Assembly (NCBI RefSeq): GCF_028335745.1
Contig: NZ_CP116477.1
Location: 2,852,001-2,916,000, forward strand
DNA length: 64,000 bases
Reading direction: 5' to 3'
From: Pectobacterium sp. A5351
Lineage (GTDB): Bacteria; Pseudomonadota; Gammaproteobacteria; Enterobacterales; Enterobacteriaceae
A program made the position numbers and the translations under genes. Positions 40,342 to 49,236 of the stretch are shown here, piece by piece. The notes beneath the pieces were generated by a model that made no database searches, had not been told where the DNA came from, and saw only the letters and a list, made by a program, of their open reading frames with translations. The stretch's first letter is position 1, and the number at the start of each line of letters is the position of its first letter.

Positions 40342-41403
40342 TCAGGCAACTTCAGTTCGGCGGCGACCTTTATTTTTTGCCCGATAGAGCGCCATATCTG
40401 CGGCCTTTAACCAGTCAATATATTGTCCCATTTCCGGCGAAATCTCTGCGATACCGACGCTGACAAACACCGCAAGTCGTGGCGTCTGGTTCAGGAACTT
40501 CAGCGATAAACTCTCCCGAATGTGATTCACAGCATCCAAGGCCTCCCCCGCGCTGGTCTGCGGTAAAATAACGGCAAATTCATCTCCGCCAAATCGTCCA
40601 ATCACATCCGTTTCACGAAACCCAGATGTCAGCTCGCGCGCCAGCAGCAATATCGCCTGATCGCCAACGTTATGCCCAAAGTTATCGTTAAAGGCTTTAA
40701 AATGGTCGATATCAAACAGGACTAGCGTCGCCGTACGCTTATAATACTGACAAATGTCATATTCGTGTTTCAGCAACCGTTCCCAGTGGTGGCGGTTATA
40801 AAGGCTGGTCATGCCGTCATGAATACTGACTTCCATCAGCATCCGTTTGTGCTCCGCCAGTTTTAGCGCGGTAGTGTAAGTCACATAGCCGAGAAAAATG
40901 GGGTAGACCAGCAACATTGGCAGACAGGCATAAATCTGTATCGATGTCGTATCCAACGAAACCGGCACCGCAAACAGTACCAGCACCAGCACACAAACGA
41001 CACTTTGTAATGCGATGCCCTTAACAAACAGCTTGATCCCACCGCCTGCCGTGCAGTTCATCCCTACCATTGCGACAATCAGTGCGCTCGGCAAAAGATT
41101 CAGGCCCATGAACCCTATCCAGATACCACCAAACGCCACATCAAACAGCAAATTACGTTTCTCGCACCGCATAGGGTCGCGTGCTCGTAGAGATAGCAGA
41201 TAGCCAATGTGAGGCCAGGCAAAAGTATTAAGAAAGAGCCCCCCCCACAGTAGTACAGGCGTTGGTTTAGTAATCAGCACCGAGGAAATAAAAAAAGAAC
41301 ACAGTATCGTACCGACAATGCGTGGAATATAGACTCGCTGGGAAAAGCGTAGCCCTGAGCGACGTACATCTACCGTCAAAAACGTCGGCGGCGAGGCTGA
41401 CAT
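40342..41403 (-). CDS. dgcC: MASE2-GGDEF diguanylate cyclase, DgcC (AdrA) type
   Basis: It should make cyclic di-GMP at the inner membrane. The N-terminal half is a MASE2 sensor domain with about six helices (WPHIGYLLSLRARDP, GGIWIGFMGLNLLPSALIV) closely like E. coli DgcC/AdrA. The C-terminal half is a GGDEF domain with intact GRFGGDEF and an intact inhibitory site RETD five residues before it. DgcC activates cellulose synthesis in relatives; no bcs genes are in the window. ATG 41403 with GGGGG five bases ahead is preferred over GTG 41430. Confidence 0.9.
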   Translation of the reverse strand: MSASPPTFLTVDVRRSGLRFSQRVYIPRIVGTILCSFFISSVLITKPTPVLLWGGLFLNTFAWPHIGYLLSLRARDPMRCEKRNLLFDVAFGGIWIGFMGLNLLPSALIVAMVGMNCTAGGGIKLFVKGIALQSVVCVLVLVLFAVPVSLDTTSIQIYACLPMLLVYPIFLGYVTYTTALKLAEHKRMLMEVSIHDGMTSLYNRHHWERLLKHEYDICQYYKRTATLVLFDIDHFKAFNDNFGHNVGDQAILLLARELTSGFRETDVIGRFGGDEFAVILPQTSAGEALDAVNHIRESLSLKFLNQTPRLAVFVSVGIAEISPEMGQYIDWLKAADMALYRAKNKGRRRTEVA

Positions 41404-41552
41404 AACGACCCCCATGCGGTTCACTAACACATAGCAAGAAAAAAGAACATTATGACTGAAAGCCTGTCAGCAACAGTGAGCCGTTTTTTAATTTATTTTA
41501 TTACATAACGGACGGATACTATAAAGGCAGAACAGAGTAACACAAATGTTAA

Positions 41553-41575
41553 CTCACGGTGGTCTTACCCGTGAG
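41553..41575. repeat. Small inverted repeat between dgcC and the BglG remnant
   Basis: CTCACGG and CCGTGAG around a 9-base loop. No T-run. It could end the remnant's transcript on the minus strand. Confidence 0.3.
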
Positions 41576-41630
41576 GTTCGAACTGTGCTGTTCATTCCCG
41601 CAGGTGTATCTACCACGATAGTCTACGTGT

Positions 41631-41786
41631 TCAAGATGAGGAGGGATGTAACCTGTTGATATGAATAGTAAGAAACATGATTTCATCGATGGTTAGCTGG
41701 CAGCCGTAATTTTTTTCCACATCGTTATACCCCTTCATCGCACAGGCATAAACCTTAGGCATCCGTTCGGTAATGCTCTGATATAC
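41631..41786 (-). pseudogene. C-terminal remnant of a BglG-family antiterminator
   Basis: On the minus strand the frame reads QSITERMPKVYACAMKGYND, then VEKNYGCQLTIDEIMFLTIHINRLHPSSS and a stop at 41631. This is the end of the second PRD domain (signature LTIDEIMFLTIHINRL). The rest of the gene, at least 200 residues, is missing, and the frame enters the dispersed repeat at 41781-41895. No partner permease or glucosidase is adjacent. Confidence 0.8.
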
Positions 41787-41895
41787 TTCAAGCTGTTTGT
41801 GCATTAGCTGCCCTTACCCCCCAGCCACTTACCTAAGTAAACTTCCGGGGATGCGCGCGGTTACCGCCGCCACCCAACTCGAATGACTTAGGATA
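41781..41895. repeat. Dispersed intergenic repeat, copy 2
   Basis: Same family as 26051-26172, same orientation: ATACTTCAAGCTG, then TGTGCATTAGCT, CACTTACCTAAGTAA and CAACTCGAATGACTTAG. It directly abuts the BglG remnant. Confidence 0.7.
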
Positions 41896-42032
41896 CAGAT
41901 GGAATCATCACCGTATTTTACCCTAGATCAGCATGAGGTATTTTCATTAATCATAGTGTTTTTAATGACATAATATACCAGCATGTGCTTTTCTTTGGTT
42001 AAGCACGCGTTCCCCAGTAGGCGTGATGAATC

Positions 42033-42081
42033 AAAAAAACCTGATACGAACATGTATGGATAACATGCACCGCATCAGGTT
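42033..42081 (-). terminator. Terminator after the S53 peptidase gene
   Basis: On the minus strand AACCTGAT and ATCAGGTT form the outer stem with inner GCATGT/ACATGT pairing, followed by a run of Ts. It lies 158 bp past the peptidase stop. Confidence 0.65.
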
Positions 42082-42238
42082 CCGCTCGAGCCTTGACCCA
42101 ATCACGTCCCTATTATCGGGTTATATCCACTAACCGCCGTAGGCTCAAACCGAAGTCAGCTATGTAATGAATATCACCGGTAATTTCCTCATCTGAGTAG
42201 GATTTGTTCCCTGCACCCGCTATCCCAGAAATACTTAC

Positions 42239-43861
42239 TCACTGTTCGTGCCCATCATCATGTTTCCGTGTTCCATTGAGCCTCACAAGTCGTTTCAACA
42301 GCTCTAGCAGCTTCATGCCATCCGGCGACCCCAGCCCTGTACAAGCGTCCCAACCTTCAGAGGCCACAAATGATCCATTATTTCCCCGCACGATATCCTT
42401 GCAGCTATTACGATTTCGGTATAGCAACGGGGGAAGGAACAGCGATGCAAACTGGGTCAACCCTAACATCCGTGCCAGTAAAGCAGCCCACAGCGGCGCG
42501 ACGGCACTGGTTCCACCGACAACCCCTTCCCGTCCGTTAACCTCAACCAAGTAACCGGTTTCTGGATCGGCATTGCCGCTGACATCAGGCACACCACGGT
42601 GCTGTAAGGGGTGATGGCCGCCGTATTTATCTACTAGGCATAACCCTAATTGCCAGCCGGGCAGCGCAAAATATTGGCTGACGCCACCGCCCGTCGCGCT
42701 ACCATCCCGGCTATGCCAGGTGGTTTCTTCCATCGTTTTTTGCAAGCGAGTGCCACCGCACGCTAAAACATAAGGGCTGGATGCGGGGAAATCGACGTGC
42801 AAACCATGGGGTTCACCATCTTTTGAACCGCGGTCTCCAGAAGCCACACATACCGTAATTCCTAACGCAGCCGCGGTCTGAAAGGCCTGGTTGTAAACCT
42901 GTAATGATTGCGCCGTCCATTGCGACTCGCTGGATCCCCAGCTAATCGAAATCACCGACGGCGCATTTTTCTCATCATAAATCGCCGCATTGATCGCTTC
43001 TAAAAACCCGGCATCGGTATTCGGAGCAAAATACACCACAATTTTTGCGGCTGGTGCCAGCGCACCAGCGATTTCGATATCCATCTGCACTTCGATATCA
43101 ATCGGGCTCACCTCTTTATCGCCTTCTGACGATGCGAGGGCATTCCTGCCGCCACCCACACAGACATCGACGACCTGAGGAGGATTAACACCCATGCGTT
43201 TAAAATAGTGCTCCAACTGCGGCAGGCGATATCCGCCCCCTAATTCAATAATGCCAATGCACTGCCCCGCACCGTCATGTTCCGGGAAGTGGTAGATCTC
43301 TGCCAGTTCGAGTGGTGTGTAGCCCGACAAGCGCTTTTCCGCGTTGGAAAACGCGTCATTAATACGCAGGCAACAATTCGTTGCCAGACGTTCATCAAGG
43401 CCTAATACGGCAATCACCACACCCTGTAGATATTCCGGCAGGTAAATCCCTCCCGCTCGCCCACGAAATGCGCCGTGTTTGTGGTCATACCGGGCTAAGC
43501 TCACGCGAAACGCCTGCTCCATTTGCCCCGCTGTCCCCGTTAAGAAAACGGCGCGGCTGGCGACGTGCTCACGTTCGATAGCGAGCTGATGATGCCGCGC
43601 AAACGCACGAACATGCTCGATATCGGCCTCATCAGCGCTGAACTTCCTGGCATAGTCGGCACGTGATAATGGTCTGTTGGCGTTGATACCGCCAAACTGC
43701 GGATCGATGCTATCGTGCAGTTCGGTGTAATACACTTCATCTGGCGTAGTAAAACGCAGCACCAGCATAACTCTAACGCTTTCATTCACATCACAACGTT
43801 CACGATACGCTGCGTCAGCGATATTTCCACGCTCACTCCCTTTCAATAGTTGGTAAGTCAT
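42239..43861 (-). CDS. Sedolisin-family (S53) serine-carboxyl peptidase
   Basis: The 540-residue protein has an N-terminal pro-kumamolisin activation domain (about 20-160; PLSRADYARKFSADEADIEHV) and an S53 peptidase domain (about 190-530). Catalytic residues fit the family: Glu and Asp in SPIDIEVQMDIEIAG, Asp in VASGDRGSKDG, and Ser in VVGGTSAVAPLWAALL. There is no obvious Sec signal peptide, so any export would need another route. Sedolisins act at acid pH; the substrate is unknown. ATG 43861 follows GGGAGAG. It is 19 bp after a secreted chorismate mutase gene, so the two form an operon. Confidence 0.92.
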   Translation of the reverse strand: MTYQLLKGSERGNIADAAYRERCDVNESVRVMLVLRFTTPDEVYYTELHDSIDPQFGGINANRPLSRADYARKFSADEADIEHVRAFARHHQLAIEREHVASRAVFLTGTAGQMEQAFRVSLARYDHKHGAFRGRAGGIYLPEYLQGVVIAVLGLDERLATNCCLRINDAFSNAEKRLSGYTPLELAEIYHFPEHDGAGQCIGIIELGGGYRLPQLEHYFKRMGVNPPQVVDVCVGGGRNALASSEGDKEVSPIDIEVQMDIEIAGALAPAAKIVVYFAPNTDAGFLEAINAAIYDEKNAPSVISISWGSSESQWTAQSLQVYNQAFQTAAALGITVCVASGDRGSKDGEPHGLHVDFPASSPYVLACGGTRLQKTMEETTWHSRDGSATGGGVSQYFALPGWQLGLCLVDKYGGHHPLQHRGVPDVSGNADPETGYLVEVNGREGVVGGTSAVAPLWAALLARMLGLTQFASLFLPPLLYRNRNSCKDIVRGNNGSFVASEGWDACTGLGSPDGMKLLELLKRLVRLNGTRKHDDGHEQ

Positions 43862-43880
43862 CGTCTTCTCTCCCACTCAG

Positions 43881-44438
43881 CTATTTACCGTCTGGTTCAA
43901 TTTGACTCAATGCCACATAAATCTGGCGTTTGTCGTTCTGTGACAGATGCTCAACATTAATAGAAGAAAGAAATGCGGCCTCTTGCTGAGGTGCAAAATG
44001 CCCGCCATTCGTAAGGTAACGTTTAATGCTAATCAAGAGCTGGTCATCAATCGTGAGTAACGTGGGTCTGACCGTGTTATTCAGCGAGAGCGGCGTCCAA
44101 TCGTTTTCCGGTGTCGCAAGCCAATCAGCCATGTAGCGATACTGAATAGCTTTGCTGGCATTCATTAATGACGTAAAAAACAGTTGTGTACTCTGGGGAG
44201 ATAAACCAACGGCAGTGGATTGCTCCCGCGCCTTACTCAAAATACGCTCTTCTTGCTTCAGATCCTCAACTGGCAGGTGCTGACGGGCCTTATACCCTGC
44301 GACATCCTTCATCAGCACCATCCTCTCCTGAATCAGTTGATAGATGCCAAGAGGGTTATTCTGCACAGACGCATGCAGAGGGAGACACCAGGCAGAACTC
44401 ATCACTAGCGAGATAACAGCAGAAATAGGTAAATTCAT
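43881..44438 (-). CDS. Secreted (periplasmic) chorismate mutase, AroQ-gamma class
   Basis: The 185-residue protein starts with a Sec signal peptide (MNLPISAVISLVMSSAW...LHA) and continues as an all-helical chorismate mutase: IQERMVLMKDVAGYKARQHL, PVEDLKQEERIL and SLMNASKAIQYRYMADWL carry the conserved Arg, Lys, Glu and Gln of the active site. The C-terminal 60 residues are the extra helices of exported forms. It converts chorismate to prephenate outside the cytoplasm; secreted versions occur in several plant- and animal-associated bacteria. ATG 44438 follows GGAGAG. Confidence 0.88.
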   Translation of the reverse strand: MNLPISAVISLVMSSAWCLPLHASVQNNPLGIYQLIQERMVLMKDVAGYKARQHLPVEDLKQEERILSKAREQSTAVGLSPQSTQLFFTSLMNASKAIQYRYMADWLATPENDWTPLSLNNTVRPTLLTIDDQLLISIKRYLTNGGHFAPQQEAAFLSSINVEHLSQNDKRQIYVALSQIEPDGK

Positions 44439-44759
44439 CGGATTGCACTCTCCTGTCAGTACGACCATTAAGATCCAAGCTATATATTTATTTCGCCATT
44501 GCGACAGGAGATAATAGGTTTGGCTCTATGAATCTTCCATGACGAAACTATTTCAATCATTACCCATGGGACACATTTATTCTCAACAATGTCCCGCCCC
44601 ATCGCGATAGCCGCGATTAAGCTGTTAAATTACAAGCAAATCAGGAATAGCAGTACAGAATCTTTCCGACTGATTCGACATGATTAAGATACAAACAATA
44701 ACCAAATGAAATAGTTCAAATCAGTTATCAAATAGTTTTATCCTGTAAAGCAAATACAC
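44439..44759. other. Intergenic region upstream of the chorismate mutase gene
   Basis: About 320 AT-rich bases between the yjb terminator and the chorismate mutase gene, presumably its promoter. I see no gene or strong structure. Confidence 0.4.
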
Positions 44760-44796
44760 AAAAAAGCCCGTCGCGGCACTCGACCATGACGGGCTT
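44760..44796 (-). terminator. Terminator of the yjbEFGH operon
   Basis: AAGCCCGTC and GACGGGCTT arms, followed on the minus strand by six Ts, 31 bp past the yjbH stop. Confidence 0.85.
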
Positions 44797-44826
44797 GATT
44801 CACCCTAAACGAACTGAAATGGATGA

Positions 44827-46965
44827 TTAGTGTTCGGTGACACCATACAGAGAACTGCGGCGCTGTAGCATCTGTCCACCATCGCGCGTCAACGGTACCC
44901 AACCAATGGCACCACGTTTCACCGTCGGTTCAGTGAACAGCAGGTCAAACGGTATAGAAATGTAGAAGCCTTTAGTAAAGCTCCCTTCACCATATTCAGC
45001 GGCACTGACATTGGTTTTGGTCGCAAAGGCACCCGCAATGATTCCGCTGTCAAAGCGGCGAGACAGATCGAGGGTTACCCCTTTGTCCCCTGCCAGATAA
45101 CGACCCACGCTTACCTTCGCTACCGCACCTTCGATAAACGGCAGTTCCCAGTAGGCGGTCAGGTGGCCTGTCACCACATCGTAATCGGCCATACGCATGA
45201 TGTCGTTCCAGTCACGCTGTTTGACATAGTTCACATCCATCCCCAGCGCCCAGCTTTTACCAAACGGACGATACAGCACTTCAGATCCGACACCCGCGTA
45301 CATCATTTCCAGATAGCCGCCGTAGACCTGGGTATACCAGTCCTGCGCCGGATTATCCATGCGGGTTAATTGCAGGTTGGTCAATAACAGATCCGAAGAG
45401 GTGACATATTCACGCACCCAGGTTCTGACACGCGGCAGCGCTGCGCCATCCGCTGGTGGTGCTTTAAAATTGAACTTGTCGTAGTTATTCACCAGATTCA
45501 GCGTCGCGGTTCCGCCTACGCTCCAGTGATCGCTCAGACGGTAGTCCACGTTGCCTTTCAGCGCAATCTGGTACATGTAGAAGGATTCAGGGCCACCGAA
45601 AGACTGTATTAGCGTCGGATCTAATGAATACGTCAGACGATCGGGTTCCGCAAGCAGTACCTGCTGGCCACGCACATCGGATATCGGCTCTTTACGATGC
45701 GTTTCAGGTTCCGGTTGACCAAGCGGAACAGCAGCCTGTTTAACCTGATGGAAGGCTTTGGCATCCACTTCCGTGCTGGTAATCGGTAAACGCTGGCTGC
45801 GCTGAACAAGGTGGTATTCATCAATGTTGCCCGGTACATAGTTCGCCAATACCGTCGCGGCACGCTGCGTTGCCTCTTCGCTATCACGATACTTTGTCTG
45901 ATCGGCAACAATGGTGACCTGCTTTTGATCCGCGTAGATATCAGCGTCTTTAAAGCCAGCCTTATCATTCAGCTCTTTCGAGACGAGCTGCCAGTTTGTC
46001 CCTTTGCCATCCTGCACTGGCGCATAGACCGGTGGCGCATCGTCTAAATAGTTAGGTTTCAGGCTGTTAAAGTTGGTGCGCAGGGTAAAGCCCCACATCA
46101 GGGTATTGCCACGCTGCCACGACAGCGTGGTATCCAGCACATCCCCTACTCGATAGACAGCACCGATATTGAAAGGAGAATCCTGCTTGATTTTTTCACT
46201 ACGATAACGATCAGCAAACTCACGGCTATAGTCATTGCCATCGAATTCAAGCTTTAAGCGCAGCGGATCCCATGGAGTCTGGTACTCAATGCCACCAAAC
46301 AGCGCAGCCGGGCCGTGAAAAAAATTCCCAACTTCAAACTGTCCACCTGTACCAGAATAACCTTCACTACGCTGGCAAAAACTGGCTTTCAATGAACACG
46401 CAGGGTTTTTAATATTGCTACTCTCGGCCATATTGCCCCACCCCATACCCAAGGTGAAATCAAAAGGACCAAAACGCTTACTGGCCACCAGATATTCGCT
46501 ATCAAACAATCCAGTCCCTGCGATATCACGTAATCCCAAAGAAACCTGTGGCAACCAATAACTTTCCCGCCATAATCTGGCTTTAACATCAAAACCTTTA
46601 TCTTTATGGGTTTGAGCGCCACTAAAATCAGAGACGAAACTATACGGAGCAGTACGAGTATCGGTATAACGTACCGTCGTTTCCAGCCAGTCGAAGAGCT
46701 GGAGGGATATGGAATAACGCCGATATTCTTCGTTATCGCGGTAATTGAGGCTAAACTCGCCCGTTTCTGCCATGCGTGCGGTCGGCATCTGCAACAGACC
46801 TACTCCACCAAAATCAGACTGTGATACACCTACGGGCTGAAAACGCGTGTTCTGGTTCGTGACTGCACGGCTGTTTTCTGTCTCAGCCGCCATTGCCTGC
46901 GCACTCAAGATGCCGCCAATCGCCAACGACAGACAACTTAATTTGACGTTTCTGTTCTTTGTCAT
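44827..46965 (-). CDS. yjbH: Exopolysaccharide outer-membrane protein YjbH (DUF940/GfcD family)
   Basis: The 712-residue protein has a signal peptide (LSLAIGGILSAQAMA-AETE) and a long, strand-rich body with many aromatic girdle residues, consistent with an outer-membrane beta-barrel. SDFGGVGLLQMPTARMAETGEFSLNY near the N-terminus and VSVGRYLAGDKGVTLDLSRRFDSG near the C-terminus are family signatures. It is thought to help export or assemble the polysaccharide made under Rcs control in E. coli. Its start overlaps the yjbG stop by 4 bp. Confidence 0.93.
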   Translation of the reverse strand: MTKNRNVKLSCLSLAIGGILSAQAMAAETENSRAVTNQNTRFQPVGVSQSDFGGVGLLQMPTARMAETGEFSLNYRDNEEYRRYSISLQLFDWLETTVRYTDTRTAPYSFVSDFSGAQTHKDKGFDVKARLWRESYWLPQVSLGLRDIAGTGLFDSEYLVASKRFGPFDFTLGMGWGNMAESSNIKNPACSLKASFCQRSEGYSGTGGQFEVGNFFHGPAALFGGIEYQTPWDPLRLKLEFDGNDYSREFADRYRSEKIKQDSPFNIGAVYRVGDVLDTTLSWQRGNTLMWGFTLRTNFNSLKPNYLDDAPPVYAPVQDGKGTNWQLVSKELNDKAGFKDADIYADQKQVTIVADQTKYRDSEEATQRAATVLANYVPGNIDEYHLVQRSQRLPITSTEVDAKAFHQVKQAAVPLGQPEPETHRKEPISDVRGQQVLLAEPDRLTYSLDPTLIQSFGGPESFYMYQIALKGNVDYRLSDHWSVGGTATLNLVNNYDKFNFKAPPADGAALPRVRTWVREYVTSSDLLLTNLQLTRMDNPAQDWYTQVYGGYLEMMYAGVGSEVLYRPFGKSWALGMDVNYVKQRDWNDIMRMADYDVVTGHLTAYWELPFIEGAVAKVSVGRYLAGDKGVTLDLSRRFDSGIIAGAFATKTNVSAAEYGEGSFTKGFYISIPFDLLFTEPTVKRGAIGWVPLTRDGGQMLQRRSSLYGVTEH

Positions 46966-47744
46966 TCGAGTGGGATCCGGTTAGCAAGATAGTCAGCAAG
47001 CTGATCGTTAAGTGATGACATATCCTGTGGTAAAACAGAAGGATTGAAACCGATAAAGATCGTTTCGCCCGCTGCAGGTTCAATGTGCTGACGGTTCCAC
47101 AGCGCCAGCGGCACTTTGCGCCACTTGCCATTTCCCCCAATCAGATAGCCGTAACTGTTATCTGCTCCCGCGAGAAGCCGCCGTCCGGAGAGATAATTCT
47201 CGATCGACCACCCGGCACGCAGCGCCACTTTTCCCGATGTCTCCAGTTCCCCCACATCAGCGGAGGTGTTCACCAGCCCGATCAGCGACAGTCTGTCATC
47301 ATGAAGCGCCACATACAGTGCATAGTCCCCCACCAGAGGGCGATTATTTTCTATATAAACACGTACGCGGTCAGGATCCAGCTCGGTACGGATACGGCCA
47401 GCAACATTAATTGGAGTCAGGGTTTTTCTCAGAAGCCAGGCGGAGATCGCCAGATCGCCATCACCCGAGTTACGCCAGCGCGTTTCCAGCTCAGCCAGCT
47501 TTTGCAGTAACACATCCCCTTGTTCTCGCACCTTTTGCGTCGTCGCGAAATCAGAAATAAACGCCGTTTGCCAGTTTATATTCTGTGGCCAGGGAACCTG
47601 TTCGTAAAATTTTTCAAGACGCGTACCATCGTCCAGTTTAACAACGGCGATCGTCTCTTGAGGCGATTTCACCGTCAGTTGTGCGGCGGTCGCGACACCG
47701 GAAACCAGCAGCAACAAGGTAGCGATACGATTAAGTGCCAACAT
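46962..47744 (-). CDS. yjbG: Exopolysaccharide protein YjbG (GfcC-like)
   Basis: The 260-residue protein has a signal peptide (IATLLLLVSGVATA-AQLT) and the GfcC-type periplasmic fold: RVYIENNRPLVGDYALYVALHD, LRAGWSIENYLSGRRLLAGAD and AGETIFIGFNPSVL. It acts in the periplasm with YjbF and YjbH. The start overlaps the upstream gene end by none; a 9-bp gap separates it from yjbF. Confidence 0.93.
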   Translation of the reverse strand: MLALNRIATLLLLVSGVATAAQLTVKSPQETIAVVKLDDGTRLEKFYEQVPWPQNINWQTAFISDFATTQKVREQGDVLLQKLAELETRWRNSGDGDLAISAWLLRKTLTPINVAGRIRTELDPDRVRVYIENNRPLVGDYALYVALHDDRLSLIGLVNTSADVGELETSGKVALRAGWSIENYLSGRRLLAGADNSYGYLIGGNGKWRKVPLALWNRQHIEPAAGETIFIGFNPSVLPQDMSSLNDQLADYLANRIPLE

Positions 47745-47753
47745 TGCAGCCCC

Positions 47754-48431
47754 TTATTGTACGTAGGGTTTTAATACGGTGAATGTGGCCAATGCCATAC
47801 CCGGCCCCATATACTGCTGGCTTTGCACCACACTTCCGTTAACCGGATCGAGCCAGTAGCTATTGGTATAAGATTCATTCAAGGTTGGAACGGTCACTCG
47901 TTCATCAAAACGCAGCAGCTCACGCGGGATATCCAGAATTTTTATCGTTTCTTTGCCACGAACCTGAAAAACGGACGTGGTCTCATAACCACCGCGGAAG
48001 ACTTGAGACCACTCAACCCGGCTCTGCCATGTCATTGGCGTCGATGTCTTCAATAGACCTAACGTCAGGGGATCTTGTTGCAGGTTATCCACATAAGTAA
48101 TGTCTTCACCAAATCCCTGTGTTTTCACTAAACGACCATGTTGGGTCGAGACTATATTTTTATCGGCCCCGATCCATTTCAACTGATTCTGCTCGGCAAA
48201 AGCGAGCACAACAAACGCCTGCGGCGCTTTACCCATTTTCAGATAGGCCGAGGCATAGGGCGTATTGGCAACCTGTTTGGCCGTCACATGGGTATCATCC
48301 TGACCGAAAAACGCCAATTTAAACGTTTTCCCCACCTGCTCCACATTTTGGGAACAGCCTGTCAGCACAACCGATAAAAGAGGTATGGCAATCAGCGCAC
48401 TCACCTTTGCCATTCGTTTTATTTTTATCAT
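47754..48431 (-). CDS. yjbF: Exopolysaccharide lipoprotein YjbF (GfcB-like)
   Basis: The 225-residue protein begins with a lipoprotein signal peptide and lipobox (IPLLSVVLTGC-SQN), so it should be lipid-anchored, probably in the outer membrane. The body carries the YjbF family pattern (FFGQDDTHVTAKQVANTPYA, VKTQGFGEDITYVDNLQQDP). ATG 48431 is used because it places the signal peptide at the N-terminus; an upstream extension of 16 codons has none. It follows yjbE across an intergenic terminator. Confidence 0.92.
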   Translation of the reverse strand: MIKIKRMAKVSALIAIPLLSVVLTGCSQNVEQVGKTFKLAFFGQDDTHVTAKQVANTPYASAYLKMGKAPQAFVVLAFAEQNQLKWIGADKNIVSTQHGRLVKTQGFGEDITYVDNLQQDPLTLGLLKTSTPMTWQSRVEWSQVFRGGYETTSVFQVRGKETIKILDIPRELLRFDERVTVPTLNESYTNSYWLDPVNGSVVQSQQYMGPGMALATFTVLKPYVQ

Positions 48432-48465
48432 GAAATGCAGTTCTCGTTGAACAGCGCAGCCTGGA

Positions 48466-48490
48466 AAAAGAAAGGCCACCGAAGTGGCCT
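48466..48490 (-). terminator. Terminator between yjbE and yjbF
   Basis: On the minus strand AGGCCAC, loop TTCG, GTGGCCT, then TTCTTTTT. Partial termination here would make yjbE message in excess of yjbFGH. Confidence 0.8.
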
Positions 48491-48506
48491 TAGTGTTACA
48501 ACGAAC

Positions 48507-48788
48507 TTAAGTACGAGTCGTCGTCGTCGCTGGAGTGCTGTTATCGTTGCTGGAAACAGCAACTGCAACAGCAACACCGATCGCCGCAGCAGTACCGACA
48601 GCAATCAGAGCAGTAGTACCAACAGCAAAGCCAGCACCACCAGCACCAGCGGCACCAGCAGCGGTAGCGCCAGCGGTCGTGGTGGTGGTAGAGGTACCAG
48701 CAGCAGTGCTGCTAGAGACGCCATCAACAGCAAACGCGTTTGACGACATGGCCAGTACCGCAGCCAGCGTGATTAACGTTTTCTTCAT
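48507..48788 (-). CDS. yjbE: Small exported Ala/Gly/Thr-rich protein YjbE
   Basis: The 93-residue protein has a signal peptide (MKKTLITLAAVLAMSSNAFA-VDG), a Thr/Ala/Gly-rich stretch, a hydrophobic Ala/Val segment near 50-75 and a Thr-rich tail. E. coli YjbE, about 80 residues, has the same make-up and heads the same Rcs-induced operon. Its role in polysaccharide production is not known. ATG 48788 with AAGGAAAT ahead is preferred over an upstream start. Confidence 0.9.
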   Translation of the reverse strand: MKKTLITLAAVLAMSSNAFAVDGVSSSTAAGTSTTTTTAGATAAGAAGAGGAGFAVGTTALIAVGTAAAIGVAVAVAVSSNDNSTPATTTTRT

Positions 48789-49167
48789 TACGATTTCCTT
48801 TTTAACATGAAGTACTTCAGGGTGGGGTACCGTCGAAAAGACCATACCCCGTCCTTCATTTCAGCCAGCACAACGGCAAACCAGTTGAGTTTTGCATCGT
48901 TACCGACCGTTACCGGGATCCTCCCAGTAATGAGTTACAGTTCAATGGCGATGGAACCATCTATGGGATAAAACCACCTCTGACAAACAACACCAGAAAG
49001 CAAAACTACAACTCAATTTTTGCAACACCGTTAAAAATAGCAAGATCCCGATGTAATAAACAGCAATGATCTCGGTAAAAAAGCAGATTTCTTTAATGAA
49101 ATTTACAGTATTCCAGAAAAAAAGTCATAGATATCCTAACGATATCTATCCACTGATTCATCAATAC
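48789..49167. promoter_or_regulatory. yjbEFGH promoter and 5' leader region
   Basis: About 380 bp. The leader near yjbE holds the palindrome TGAAGTACTTCA (48808-48819) and the hairpin listed at 48824-48850. GTTAGGATATCTATG near 49124-49138 on the minus strand resembles half of an RcsB box; weak. No gene. Confidence 0.45.
48824..48850 (-). repeat. Hairpin in the yjbE 5' leader
   Basis: GGGGTA and TACCCC arms with inner GTC/GAC pairing, 36 bp upstream of the start codon. Could affect translation or message stability. Confidence 0.5.
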
Positions 49168-49203
49168 AAAAAACGCCAGATATTTCCTAATCTGGCGTTT
49201 TAT
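49168..49203 (-). terminator. Terminator after gnd
   Basis: AAACGCCAGAT and ATCTGGCGTTT form an 11-bp stem around ATTTCCTA, with A/T runs on both sides, 34 bp past the gnd stop. Probably bidirectional. Confidence 0.85.
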
Positions 49204-49236
49204 TAACAAACGGCGCTATCTAAGCATAAGAAACGA

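Noticed and set aside
41565..41590. GGTTCGAACT, like a tRNA T-loop
   Set aside because: No acceptor stem, D-arm or anticodon arm can be built around it; it is next to a small hairpin only.
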